Assembly: GCA_937960435.1 (NCBI GenBank)
Contig: CALGPN010000010.1
Location: 1 to 64,000 of the forward strand
Length of the DNA: 64,000 nucleotides
Direction: 5' to 3'
Origin: an uncultured Desulfosoma sp.
Lineage (GTDB): Bacteria; Desulfobacterota; Syntrophobacteria; Syntrophobacterales; DSM-9756
Numbering within the stretch: the stretch's first letter is position 1; every line of letters starts with the position of its first letter. The notes under the pieces were generated by a model. That model did not search any database, was not told where the DNA came from, and saw nothing but the letters and a program-made list of their open reading frames with translations. Position numbers and translations under genes: made by a program. Below are positions 17,953-26,024 of this stretch, piece by piece.

Positions 17953-18669
17953 ATGAATCACGCCCCGCCGGATCCTTCTCACCGAAGCGCCGCCTCATCG
18001 CCTCTTTTCGCTCCGGGACTTCCCGAAGTCGTCGTTTTTGACTGCGACGGCGTCCTTTTCGATTCGCGGGAAGCGAACATCCGATTCTACAACCATGTGA
18101 TGGAACGGTTCGGACGCCCGCCCCTTCGGGCGGATCAAGTGGACTATATCCACATGCATTCGGCCAGGGAATCTTTGGAATATCTCTTGGGCCCAGGCCG
18201 GGACCTGGAAGCGGCGTGGGTGTATTGTCAGAGTTTGGATTTCCGCATCTTCAACCGCTATATGCGCAAAGAGCCGGGTTTGGACGATCTTTTGCGCTAC
18301 CTCAAACCCCGCTGTCGGGTGGCCCTCGCCACCAATCGAACGGTTTCCACTCGGGATCTTCTCGCCTCCTTTGAGCTTGACGGCGCGTTCGATCTCATCG
18401 TGACCGCAGCCGATGTGGCCCGTCCCAAGCCCCATCCGGAGAGCATGGAAAGGATTCTCAAGGCTTTCCGAACCTTACCGCACCACGTTCTTTTCGTCGG
18501 GGACTCCCCAGTGGATGCCCACCTGGCGCAGGACACCGGAGTGGTCTTCGCGGCCTACAAAAATCCGTCTTTGGTCGCGCACCTCCACGTGTCCTCCTTC
18601 GGAGACCTCCAGGCCGTTTTGGCGCTGTCTCTGGACGACCCAGCGTCGGCGGCGCGCTCTGTGTCATGA
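17953..18669 (+). CDS. HAD family hydrolase (phosphoglycolate phosphatase-like)
   Basis: Haloacid-dehalogenase-like phosphatase of 238 residues. All four HAD motifs are seen: DCDGVLFDS with the nucleophile aspartate, ATNRT for motif II, RPKPHP for the motif III lysine, and VGDSPVDAHLA for motif IV. A helical cap lies between motifs I and II. The substrate is not evident; phosphoglycolate or a pyrophosphate are possible for this subgroup. It overlaps the next gene by four bases (ATGA), implying translational coupling. No clear ribosome binding site precedes the ATG. Confidence 0.88.
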   Translation: MNHAPPDPSHRSAASSPLFAPGLPEVVVFDCDGVLFDSREANIRFYNHVMERFGRPPLRADQVDYIHMHSARESLEYLLGPGRDLEAAWVYCQSLDFRIFNRYMRKEPGLDDLLRYLKPRCRVALATNRTVSTRDLLASFELDGAFDLIVTAADVARPKPHPESMERILKAFRTLPHHVLFVGDSPVDAHLAQDTGVVFAAYKNPSLVAHLHVSSFGDLQAVLALSLDDPASAARSVS

Positions 18670-19451
18670 CCTCTGCTGAAGCCGCCTGCGGGCGCCTTTT
18701 TCTTGTCGGCACGTGTCATCGCGATCCTCAAGGTCTGCGTCGATGCCGGATCCTTTTGGAGGCTTTGGACCCGTCTGTGGTTCTCGTGGAAGTGAGCCCT
18801 TTTGCGGTGCGAATGCGACGAGATCATCGCCGGTTTTTCCTGCGCTTTTTCCGAAAGAATCTCGCGACGGCCGCCAAGGCGCACGGCATAAGCTTTACGG
18901 CCGCGTTGCGCTCGGCTCCCGCCCAGTGGGTCTTGATGCAGTGCGCCTTTCCCTTCGAACTGCGCGCCGCCCGGCATCGGCACGCCCTTTACGGAACGCC
19001 CTATTTTTGCGTGGATCTCAGTGAGGCCAGTCGTCTTTTCCTGTCGGACTGGCCAAATCTGCTCTCATCGGAAAACCTCAGGGGGCTTCTCGGAGGAAAC
19101 AACCCGGCGCCTGGAACGGTGACCGAAGAGTATCGCCGTGCCCGGGCCGCCCTCGGCGGCCTCAGACCCGCGGGCCATGCTTTTTTTCGAGCCGGAGATT
19201 CCGTGTGGGCATCAAGAGAGCGCTGGCTGGAAAAGACGCTGCGCGCCACACTCTGCGCACTCAAGCCCCCACGCCTCGTCTATCTCGGCGGGTGGAGCCA
19301 TGTCGTGCCAAACGACGGCCTGAGTCTCTTCGACCGGGTTCGGGATTTGGCGCCTGTCAGCCTCCTGCTGGACGAAGCGGACCGTTTCGAAAAGCCCTCA
19401 CGGTCTCTTGGAAAACCGGGAAACCATTGCGGACAACCGTCGCGACTTTAG
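18666..19451 (+). CDS. TraB/PrgY-like domain protein
   Basis: A 261-residue protein with weak but recognisable resemblance to the TraB / PrgY (GumN-like) fold. The N-terminal LFLVGTCHRDPQGLRRC and VVLVEVSPFAV match the GTxH and VxVE blocks, and a late LVYLGGWSHVV corresponds to the conserved glycine-histidine block. There is no signal peptide or transmembrane helix. The biochemical role of bacterial TraB-like proteins is uncertain; some act on signalling peptides and some resemble erythromycin-esterase-like metal enzymes. Its start codon overlaps the stop of the HAD gene, so the two form a coupled pair. Confidence 0.7.
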   Translation: MTSAEAACGRLFLVGTCHRDPQGLRRCRILLEALDPSVVLVEVSPFAVRMRRDHRRFFLRFFRKNLATAAKAHGISFTAALRSAPAQWVLMQCAFPFELRAARHRHALYGTPYFCVDLSEASRLFLSDWPNLLSSENLRGLLGGNNPAPGTVTEEYRRARAALGGLRPAGHAFFRAGDSVWASRERWLEKTLRATLCALKPPRLVYLGGWSHVVPNDGLSLFDRVRDLAPVSLLLDEADRFEKPSRSLGKPGNHCGQPSRL

Positions 19452-19467
19452 GACGCGCGCTTGCGCA

Positions 19468-19496
19468 TTGCCATGGGATATTCTTTTTGCTATGAA
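19468..19496 (+). promoter_or_regulatory. putative sigma-70 promoter of the SRP RNA gene
   Basis: TTGCCA (five of six -35 bases) and TATGAA (four of six -10 bases) are separated by 17 bp. It would start transcription near 19503, ahead of the recognisable SRP RNA. Confidence 0.5.
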
Positions 19497-19550
19497 GAAA
19501 AAGTCGGTGCCATGTGGCCGACACCCTGGGCATCGCCGTTCTTTTCCCGA

Positions 19551-19800
19551 ATCGGTGGCCCTTGGTCGTGCTAGGCGGGGAGCTAGCGGTTCCCTGTACC
19601 CGAAATCCGCTCAGCGGGGCTGAATTCCCTTTCGAGGGATCGGTTGGTGCGTCCCGAACGGCACTGCACCGTCGGTCGGACACCTCGCAACAGACGGATG
19701 TGAACCCCGTCAGGTCCGGAAGGAAGCAGCGGTAAGCATTGCGGTCTGTGTCGAGGTCTATTCTGACTGGATGCTGCAGGAAAGTCGGGCCGGCCGTGAT
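19551..19800 (+). ncRNA. ffs: signal recognition particle RNA, long form
   Basis: The Ffh-binding helix 8 is unmistakable at about 19705-19735: CGTCAGGTCCGGAAGGAAGC, then AGCGGTAAG. Upstream, from about 19565, the GTGCTAGGCGGGGAGCTAGC block and the following CCCTGTACCCGAAATCC resemble the extra 5' domain of long bacterial SRP RNAs rather than the 114-nt Escherichia coli form. The ends are estimated: TGGCCC at 19556-19561 can pair with GGGCCG at 19787-19792. It functions in co-translational membrane targeting together with Ffh and FtsY. Confidence 0.88.
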
Positions 19801-19867
19801 CGACTCGACAAAGGGTGCACGACCAAGGGTCTTTTCGTCCCGTCTGCCCGTTTGCGATCTTCCCCCC

Positions 19868-20320
19868 TCAGTCGTCCAAAGTGTGGCTCACGATGTTGTA
19901 ATGTTCGGCAAAGACGGGCCCTCGCCCCTTGAACATGCTCACGTGGGTGAGCACCCACTCGGCCACTTCCAGGCGCTTGGATTCCGAAAGGGCGTTAAAG
20001 CAGGCGAACATGGCTTCTTCCGTGGGAGCCTGTTCCATCTGCCGCCATATATCTGAAGGGCTCATACTTTTCTCCTTGTCCTGCTCCGCTCTAGCTCGCC
20101 ATTTTTCCAGGGCTTCCTTGGCCTGCGTCAGAACATCGTCTAGATCCTTTTTGAGACATTGGACGATTCGCTCCAATTCTTCCATGGACCCGCAGCGCAG
20201 AAGCATGTCCCCGGAAAGCGGCGGCCCACCCCACACAAGTGAGTACGTCAAAGACGAGGCATCGCCGTTTTTCGTTGCCTCACTGATTTGGACAGTGAGG
20301 TAAGAAGAGGATTGCTTCAT
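19868..20320 (-). CDS. hypothetical protein
   Basis: A soluble protein of 150 residues that I do not recognise. The N-terminal half is beta-rich (SSSYLTVQISEATKNGDASSLTYSLVWGG). A central helical, charged region (ELERIVQCLKKDLDDVLTQA and EALEKWRARAEQDKEK) could be a coiled coil, and the C-terminal third (IWRQMEQAPTEEAMFACFNAL) is also helical. The start at 20320 is preferred because GAGGAG lies 10 bp upstream; an ATG two codons earlier is only four bases from that site. It is isolated between SRP RNA and the amidotransferase-like gene. The 316 bp from 20321 to 20636 upstream of it contain no other recognised feature. Confidence 0.7.
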   Translation of the reverse strand: MKQSSSYLTVQISEATKNGDASSLTYSLVWGGPPLSGDMLLRCGSMEELERIVQCLKKDLDDVLTQAKEALEKWRARAEQDKEKSMSPSDIWRQMEQAPTEEAMFACFNALSESKRLEVAEWVLTHVSMFKGRGPVFAEHYNIVSHTLDD

Positions 20321-20636
20321 GGTCATTTTTCTCCTCTCGATGAAGCGATTTTTTCATGGCATAGTGTCAAGCTAACGCCTCCCGGGATTCCTGACAAGCG
20401 CTGGGCGGAGAGATTGTCTCTCGGGGGGCCGAAACACCTTAAAAAACACTTGATCCCGGCCCCGACTTTCCCCAAGCTCCCACATGCAGGTCGGGTCCCG
20501 AGCTTGAAGAGACCTTTTTCGCCATCGGGCTTCGGCGGGCCCTAGGAACGGTACAGCCATGGGCCTTTTCGCCCATGGCGGCTCGTGGCGCGATGCGCCC
20601 ACAGGGCAAAACCCAGAACAAGCAGCCGGATTTTCC

Positions 20637-21980
20637 ATGACTCAGGCGACATGTGCCAAAGACGTTGCGAATCCACCCGAAAGTTGGACGGGACCTCCCG
20701 TGGCCGTCCTTTGGGACCAGTCCTTGGTCTGGGGCCTTTTGGTGATCGATGCCCTGGAAGGGCTCCGCGTCCCCTACCGCCCCCTGCGCGCCGCACAAAT
20801 TCTTACGGAGGCTTTGGCGGCGCATCAGCTCCTTATTGTTCCCGGAGGCTGGGCCACGCACAAAGCTCGCGCGGTAGGCGCGGAGGGTTTGGAGCGGATC
20901 CGCCGTTTCGTTCAGCGCGGTGGGGCTTACCTGGGGTTTTGCGGCGGGGCGGGTCTGGCCCTGGCCGGCCCTGCGTCCCTCAACCTCATGGCCATCCACC
21001 GCAAGACCTTGGAAAACCGACTTCCCAACGCCAGTGGCGAAGTCTGGATTGAAGGAAATCCCCAACACCCCTTCTGGAAAGGCCTTCCCGTAAGGATTCC
21101 GGTATCTATCTGGTGGCCTTCTCAGTTTGCCTCAGACGACGCCCCGGGGGTGGAATGCGTCGCGCGGTACGCCGGTCCCGGCGAAGATTTTTGGGTGGCG
21201 GATCTGTGCGCCGCCGATGTGGCGTCATCGGGCGGCTCCTGGAAAGAGTGGGAAAAGAGTTACGGGATCAATTTGGATCCTGCGATGCTCCACGGCCAAC
21301 CAGCGATCCTCGATGGCCGGGTGGGCGACGGTCGAGCCGTATTGTCCTATCCCCACCTGGAAACGCCCGACGGCTGGGGACGACGGCTCTTGAACAACAT
21401 CCTCCGATGTCTCCAGGGAAAATCCTTTGGCGCGGACCCCCGAGATCCGATCCCGGAGCCTCCGAGCATCGAGGCTCATCGGGCTCTGGAGGAAGCCTTC
21501 GAGGACGTGCAATCCCTCATCGCTTTCGGGGAAAGGCACCTTCTGTGGCGATGGCGCCGCCCGTGGGTGCTTCAATGGCAACGAGGCGTTCGCGGGCTGG
21601 AGTACGGCACTTTATATGTCACCCTGCGCTTCGCGCTGGCCCATTGCTCCCGAGAAAATCTCTCGTCTCAGCCCACGCACCCGTGGGGTGAACTCGCCGA
21701 GGCATTGCGCCACGCCGTTCGTCGCTTTTGCCGAGACGCCCGAAGGCTTCTCCTGGAGGAAAAGGCGGCGAGCCACAACGGGCCCGTAGGAAAACTCCAG
21801 CCCGTGAACCCCACAGTGGACGCACTCCGCCAAGCCCTTTTCGGTGGCGGGATGAGCCATGCCGGTCTGTCCCAAGAGCTTTTCGACATCCTGGATGCGT
21901 TGCTCTATCTTGTCGTCGAACGCCGACGGCACAATCGTTCATCGAACCGTTCTTTCTGGAGCGCGGAGCGCACGGTCTGA
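20637..21980 (+). CDS. BPL_N-like glutamine-amidotransferase-fold protein
   Basis: A protein of 447 residues whose first 250 residues resemble the biotin-protein-ligase N-terminal domain (BPL_N), a class I glutamine-amidotransferase-like fold. The segments LLIVPGGWATHKAR, IRRFVQRGGAYLGFCGGAGLAL and GRAVLSYPHLETPD are typical; the C in GFCGG occupies the nucleophile elbow. The C-terminal 190 residues are helical and unassigned. The start is uncertain: the ATG at 20637 is favoured, one at 20559 is possible, and neither has a strong ribosome binding site. It ends 23 bp before glnE, so the two are probably co-transcribed. No function is established. Confidence 0.75.
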   Translation: MTQATCAKDVANPPESWTGPPVAVLWDQSLVWGLLVIDALEGLRVPYRPLRAAQILTEALAAHQLLIVPGGWATHKARAVGAEGLERIRRFVQRGGAYLGFCGGAGLALAGPASLNLMAIHRKTLENRLPNASGEVWIEGNPQHPFWKGLPVRIPVSIWWPSQFASDDAPGVECVARYAGPGEDFWVADLCAADVASSGGSWKEWEKSYGINLDPAMLHGQPAILDGRVGDGRAVLSYPHLETPDGWGRRLLNNILRCLQGKSFGADPRDPIPEPPSIEAHRALEEAFEDVQSLIAFGERHLLWRWRRPWVLQWQRGVRGLEYGTLYVTLRFALAHCSRENLSSQPTHPWGELAEALRHAVRRFCRDARRLLLEEKAASHNGPVGKLQPVNPTVDALRQALFGGGMSHAGLSQELFDILDALLYLVVERRRHNRSSNRSFWSAERTV

Positions 21981-22003
21981 CACGAATCCGCCCGGGGGCC
22001 CCC

Positions 22004-24760
22004 ATGTCCGAAGAAATGGAAACGATTCGCCGCGCCTCTTCCTATCTGGGCACCCTCTTGCGCCGTTACCCGGAAGACGCGGACTGGCTGTGGAACCAAA
22101 AAAACCTCCTTCGACGCTATGCCGTCACAGACCTTTATAACGACCTCACCCGCACCGTCCAAAGGGCCGCATCCTGGAAGGAGGTGCAGATCGCTTTTCG
22201 TCGGTTCAAGCAAAGACACTTTTTGCGCATCGGCGCCCGGGACCTCCTGGGTCGGGCCGATCTTGTGGAGACGACGGCTCAGTTGAGCGACCTGGCTCAG
22301 GTGACCTTGGAAGCCGGCTTGCAATGGCTTAAGGAGCACCCGCATCTGTGGGCCCCCCGTGCGCTCATCGGCTTGGTTCCGGAGATTTTCCATCGCGTCT
22401 CCCTGACGGTGCTCGGTTTGGGAAAGCTGGGAGGCCGTGAGCTCAACTACGTCTCCGACGTGGATCTCTTGTTTCTTCGCGAAGACAGGCAAGGGAGCCC
22501 TTCGGAGGCGGATTTTCCAAAGTTCTATGAAACCTTGTGCCTTCTGTGCCAGAAATTGGTCAATCTTCTGGCCGATTCCGTGGAAGGGGACCGGGTCTTT
22601 CATGTGGACCTCCGCCTGCGCCCTCAGGGAAAAGACGGGGAACTGGTGCCTCGGCTGGCGGCGGCCACGTCGCACTATCTGCTGCACGGCCGGGCTTGGG
22701 AACGCCAGATGCTGCTCAAGGCCCGGCCTGTGGCCGGAGACCGGGCTTTGGGCACGGCTTTTCTCCAGGAGGTCCGACCGTTTGTCTTCCGGCGGTTTCT
22801 CGACTTTCAGGCTTTGGACGAACTGAAAGCCATGCGCGACCGCATCCTCCAGGAGCTTCGTTGCCAGCGTCGCGGCGAACCCTACGACGTCAAGTTGGGG
22901 ATCGGGGGCATCCGGGAAGTGGAATTTCTCGTGCAGTCGTTTCAATTGATCTACGGCGGCCGCATCCCGGAGCTGGACGAACCGAACACGCTGTCCGCCT
23001 TGGAAAAATTGAAAAGCCTCAATCTTCTTCCCGCCGAAGCGGCCGATGAGCTGCGATCGGCCTACATCTTCCTTCGTCGCGTGGAACATTGGATCCAGCT
23101 GGATCAGAACCGGCAGACGCAAAAGATCCCCGTCTCTTCGGAAGTCCGCCGGAGGCTGGCGGAAGCTCTCGGCTTCGACGGCGAATGGGATCGATTCCGA
23201 AGCTCCCTAGAGGCGCATTGTCAGACGGTTCACAAACACTTTACGGCGCTCTTCGAATCGGACCTTACGGCCCGATCCCGGGATGGGGGCGCCTTTGAAG
23301 AGGAGAGGTCCCGGGAGAGCGCCGGAGGCGAAGGCGTCCCATTATGGGAGCAGAAGATTCCCTCTCTGGCCGGTCTTCCCAAACCCCTCGCTGCAGGCAT
23401 TCTCCAGGCCGTCAAGCCCTTTCTCGCCGACGGAGAGAACCCATGGACCGCACCCATGGCGGCCCGGGTCGAACGTTACCTGGCCCAGGTTCGCCGGCGT
23501 CCGGGACTCCTTCATTTTCTGGCTTCCCACAAAGCGTCCATCCGGGACGTCTTTCCAGCGTTGCTCCGCTGCGAACTCGTGGCGGACCTTTTGGGCCGCC
23601 AGCCCAGCCTGGTCGAAGCTCTGAGCTCCTGGGATCGACTGGATGTGCCGCACGAACATTGGGAAGCCTCGGCGCAGGCCATCCTGGCCAAAGCCTCTTC
23701 GTACGAAGAGCGGCTGGAATGGCTCCGAAGGCTCAAAAACGAAAGGTTCTTTCTTCTGTCTCTGGCGGATCTGGCGGGGCTCCTGGGCCATGAGGCCCTG
23801 GAGAGAGCCCTTTCCGATCTGGCGGACTTCGTGGTCCGAAGGACGCTGGACGCCGTGAGGGACGCCGTGGCCTTGGACCGCGACCTGCCCTTGGCCGTCA
23901 TCGCCTTGGGATCTCTTGGAAGCCGGGAACTCGATTATCTTTCCGATCTGGACCTCATGTTCGTCTACGAACCTCGGGACGGGGAAAAAGCCGACCAAAT
24001 CCCGGTGCCGGTGATCCGCATGCTGCAGAGATTCATGCGCATGCTGAGCACTCCCCTGCAGGAAGGGCCGGGCTACAACGTGGATGCGCGCCTCCGCCCC
24101 ACGGGTTCCTACGGCCCTCTGGTGGTCACCCGAACCACTTGGGAAGATTACTACGCGAGCAAAGCGGACATTTGGGAAATCCAGGCGCTGTTGCGTTTCA
24201 GGCCCGTCGCCGGGGACCCGCGCCTCGGATCGGAACTACAGCTCGTCCAGCGCCGTCTGTGCTTTCAGAAACGAGACCCGGAAGCGGTTTGGCCCCGGCT
24301 GTGCTCTCTGAGAAAGCGCATGGAAGAGGAACGCACGGCCGAAAGAGATGACGCCGTGGACATCAAACTGGGGCCGGGGGGACTCACGGACCTGGAGTTT
24401 CTCACCCAGGGCGTGCAGCTTATCCACGGCCATGAACATCCCGCGCTGCAGCAAGGATCCACGAAGGCACTCCTCGTGGAGGCGCTCCCCTTTGTCCCGG
24501 GCGGGAACAAGGTCGCGGCGGAAATGCTCGAGGCGTTCACCGCCTATCGAAACCTGGAACACCGGATGCACCTCATGACCCATCGATCGGGATCGCTCGT
24601 CAGCAGGAACCAATTTCACGAGCTGGAGAGTCTCTCCCTGTGGCCGCCCGCAGCCGAAAGCCGTCGAATTCAGACCTGGGAAGATCTTCTGGCTGCGCGG
24701 CGGCGTGTCCGCCGTCTGTTTCAGGGCCTAGGCGGTCGGCAGGCCGGGGAGTTCAACTGA
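22004..24760 (+). CDS. glnE: bifunctional glutamine synthetase adenylyltransferase / adenylyl-removing enzyme
   Basis: Regulator of glutamine synthetase, 918 residues (Escherichia coli GlnE has 946). Two nucleotidyltransferase domains are visible. The N-terminal, deadenylylating one has LGKLGGRELNYVSDVDLLFL near residue 140, and the C-terminal, adenylylating one has LGSLGSRELDYLSDLDLMFV near residue 635; each keeps the SDxD metal ligands. GIRE and GLTDLEFL blocks typical of GlnE follow each domain. The ATG at 22004 is chosen for length and for the MSEEMETIRR start; a longer frame upstream lies inside the preceding gene. It fits the nitrogen-assimilation theme of the nearby glutamate synthase. 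Confidence 0.92.
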   Translation: MSEEMETIRRASSYLGTLLRRYPEDADWLWNQKNLLRRYAVTDLYNDLTRTVQRAASWKEVQIAFRRFKQRHFLRIGARDLLGRADLVETTAQLSDLAQVTLEAGLQWLKEHPHLWAPRALIGLVPEIFHRVSLTVLGLGKLGGRELNYVSDVDLLFLREDRQGSPSEADFPKFYETLCLLCQKLVNLLADSVEGDRVFHVDLRLRPQGKDGELVPRLAAATSHYLLHGRAWERQMLLKARPVAGDRALGTAFLQEVRPFVFRRFLDFQALDELKAMRDRILQELRCQRRGEPYDVKLGIGGIREVEFLVQSFQLIYGGRIPELDEPNTLSALEKLKSLNLLPAEAADELRSAYIFLRRVEHWIQLDQNRQTQKIPVSSEVRRRLAEALGFDGEWDRFRSSLEAHCQTVHKHFTALFESDLTARSRDGGAFEEERSRESAGGEGVPLWEQKIPSLAGLPKPLAAGILQAVKPFLADGENPWTAPMAARVERYLAQVRRRPGLLHFLASHKASIRDVFPALLRCELVADLLGRQPSLVEALSSWDRLDVPHEHWEASAQAILAKASSYEERLEWLRRLKNERFFLLSLADLAGLLGHEALERALSDLADFVVRRTLDAVRDAVALDRDLPLAVIALGSLGSRELDYLSDLDLMFVYEPRDGEKADQIPVPVIRMLQRFMRMLSTPLQEGPGYNVDARLRPTGSYGPLVVTRTTWEDYYASKADIWEIQALLRFRPVAGDPRLGSELQLVQRRLCFQKRDPEAVWPRLCSLRKRMEEERTAERDDAVDIKLGPGGLTDLEFLTQGVQLIHGHEHPALQQGSTKALLVEALPFVPGGNKVAAEMLEAFTAYRNLEHRMHLMTHRSGSLVSRNQFHELESLSLWPPAAESRRIQTWEDLLAARRRVRRLFQGLGGRQAGEFN

Positions 24761-24922
24761 AACGACCACCCAAGAAAACTCCGAATATGCCTTGATGACC
24801 GGTTACACTCATGAAGATTCTCGCGACTTTGAAAGGCTTCTCCAAAAGGTTAAGGTTCGAATCAGCCGAATTTTCATCGAGGGGCGGCATGGGCAGGGAA
24901 AAGTCCTGGAGAGGTCCAAGGG

Positions 24923-25366
24923 ATGGTTCGCGGGGATGCTCTGAAGAAAAGACTGGAGCGGATCGCAGCGGATTTCCGGCTCAAGGATATTTATGTTTTC
25001 GGCAGTCGAGCCGAAGAAATCGCCCGGCGTCTTGCAGCCGACAGCGCCCCGGTGTCGACGCCTTTGTTCGGCTCCGATGTGGATATGGCCGTGCGGCCCT
25101 CGTTCGGTCTCGATTTGAGCCCCAGGGAACGGGTGGATCTGACGGCCGTCTTGGAAGATCTCTTGGAGGCTCCCCGCGTGGACCTTGTCGTGTTGCCCGA
25201 GGCGGACCCTTTCTTGGCTCTGGAGGTCATTCGTGGTGAGCTGCTTTACACGGCGGACGCCGATGATCAGGCATGGTACGAACTTTTCGTGTTGCGCCGT
25301 GCTGGGGATCTCATGGCCTGGAAAAAGGAGCGCATTCGAATGATTTTCAAGGAGGGCGCCCGATGA
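24923..25366 (+). CDS. mntA: MNT-type nucleotidyltransferase, antitoxin of HEPN/MNT pair
   Basis: Minimal nucleotidyltransferase of 147 residues, expected to neutralise its HEPN partner by adenylylating it. The active site has G27-S28 and D52-V53-D54. The distance between GS and DxD is 23 residues, whereas the family usually has about ten, so a segment of about 13 residues (roughly 32-48, IARRLAADSAPVSTPLF) appears inserted. A third acidic residue is supplied by VDLVVLPEA. The stop overlaps the start of the HEPN gene (ATGA). AGAGGTCCAAGGG precedes the start. Confidence 0.87.
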   Translation: MVRGDALKKRLERIAADFRLKDIYVFGSRAEEIARRLAADSAPVSTPLFGSDVDMAVRPSFGLDLSPRERVDLTAVLEDLLEAPRVDLVVLPEADPFLALEVIRGELLYTADADDQAWYELFVLRRAGDLMAWKKERIRMIFKEGAR

Positions 25367-25821
25367 CTCCTTCGTCCGTCCGTTTGGTCGTCGTCGCGGA
25401 AAGAACCGCGTGGATCCGGCGCATGGTGGAGGGCATCCGGCGCCTTCCCTTGGAAAGTTTGGAGACCTTCCTTGGGGATCCTCGCAATGCGGCGGCGGCC
25501 GAGTCCTATTTACGGCGCGCGTTGGAGGGCCTTTTGGATCTGGGCCGGCACATCCTGGCCAAAGGATTCGGGACGGCAGCCGCAGAATATAAGGACGTGG
25601 GGTCAAAACTGACCGAGCACGGCCTGCTGTCGCCGGAAGAGGGGCGTATCCTTCGCCGCCTCGCCGGTTATCGGAATCGGCTGGTGCATTTTTATCATGA
25701 GGTCGGTGATGCGGAACTTTATCGGATCTGCACCGAACACCTCGAGGATGTCACTTTTATTTTGGACCGGCTCCTTGCGTGGATTGAGGCCCACCCGGAA
25801 AAAGTGGATCGATCGATCTAG
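25363..25821 (+). CDS. hepT: HEPN domain RNase toxin (HepT-like, DUF86)
   Basis: HEPN-domain protein of 152 residues, all helical. The catalytic RX4HXY motif is intact as R104-N-R-L-V-H109-F-Y111; the tyrosine is the residue adenylylated by the MNT partner in characterised systems. The family typically cleaves RNA when free. The start overlaps the mntA stop, with AAGGAGGG just upstream, so the pair is translationally coupled. It is presumably an addiction or defence module; no other defence gene is adjacent. Confidence 0.87.
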   Translation: MTPSSVRLVVVAERTAWIRRMVEGIRRLPLESLETFLGDPRNAAAAESYLRRALEGLLDLGRHILAKGFGTAAAEYKDVGSKLTEHGLLSPEEGRILRRLAGYRNRLVHFYHEVGDAELYRICTEHLEDVTFILDRLLAWIEAHPEKVDRSI

Positions 25822-25929
25822 CGGCCTCCGCCCGAGATTTTTCATTTGACACCCAGCTTCGCTCTCGGCATAGTTGAAATCCCGCCAAACAAGGACGTTT
25901 GGTTCCCGCCATCGAACATCGCCGTTCGA

Positions 25930-25959
25930 AAAGGCCCTCCACATCGATGGAGGGCCTTT
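25930..25959 (+). promoter_or_regulatory. 12-bp stem-loop in the glutamate synthase leader
   Basis: AAAGGCCCTCCA and TGGAGGGCCTTT pair perfectly around a 6-nt loop (CATCGA). It lies 66 bp before the first glutamate synthase gene. No T run follows beyond TTTC, so it may be the end of the hepT transcript or an attenuator-like element. Confidence 0.5.
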
Positions 25960-26024
25960 CATGTCTTGGGTTCCCGGACAACGTCGTCCCTAAGAATATT
26001 GACGAGGAAGGAGTGTCATCCGCC

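Noticed and set aside
16062-18041. Very long plus-strand open frame (659 codons) opposite nadB
   Set aside because: It is the antisense shadow of nadB in high-GC DNA; the minus frame carries clear family motifs and the plus frame none.
24854-24863. GGTTCGAATC, a tRNA T-loop-like sequence
   Set aside because: No acceptor stem, anticodon arm or CCA end can be built around it.
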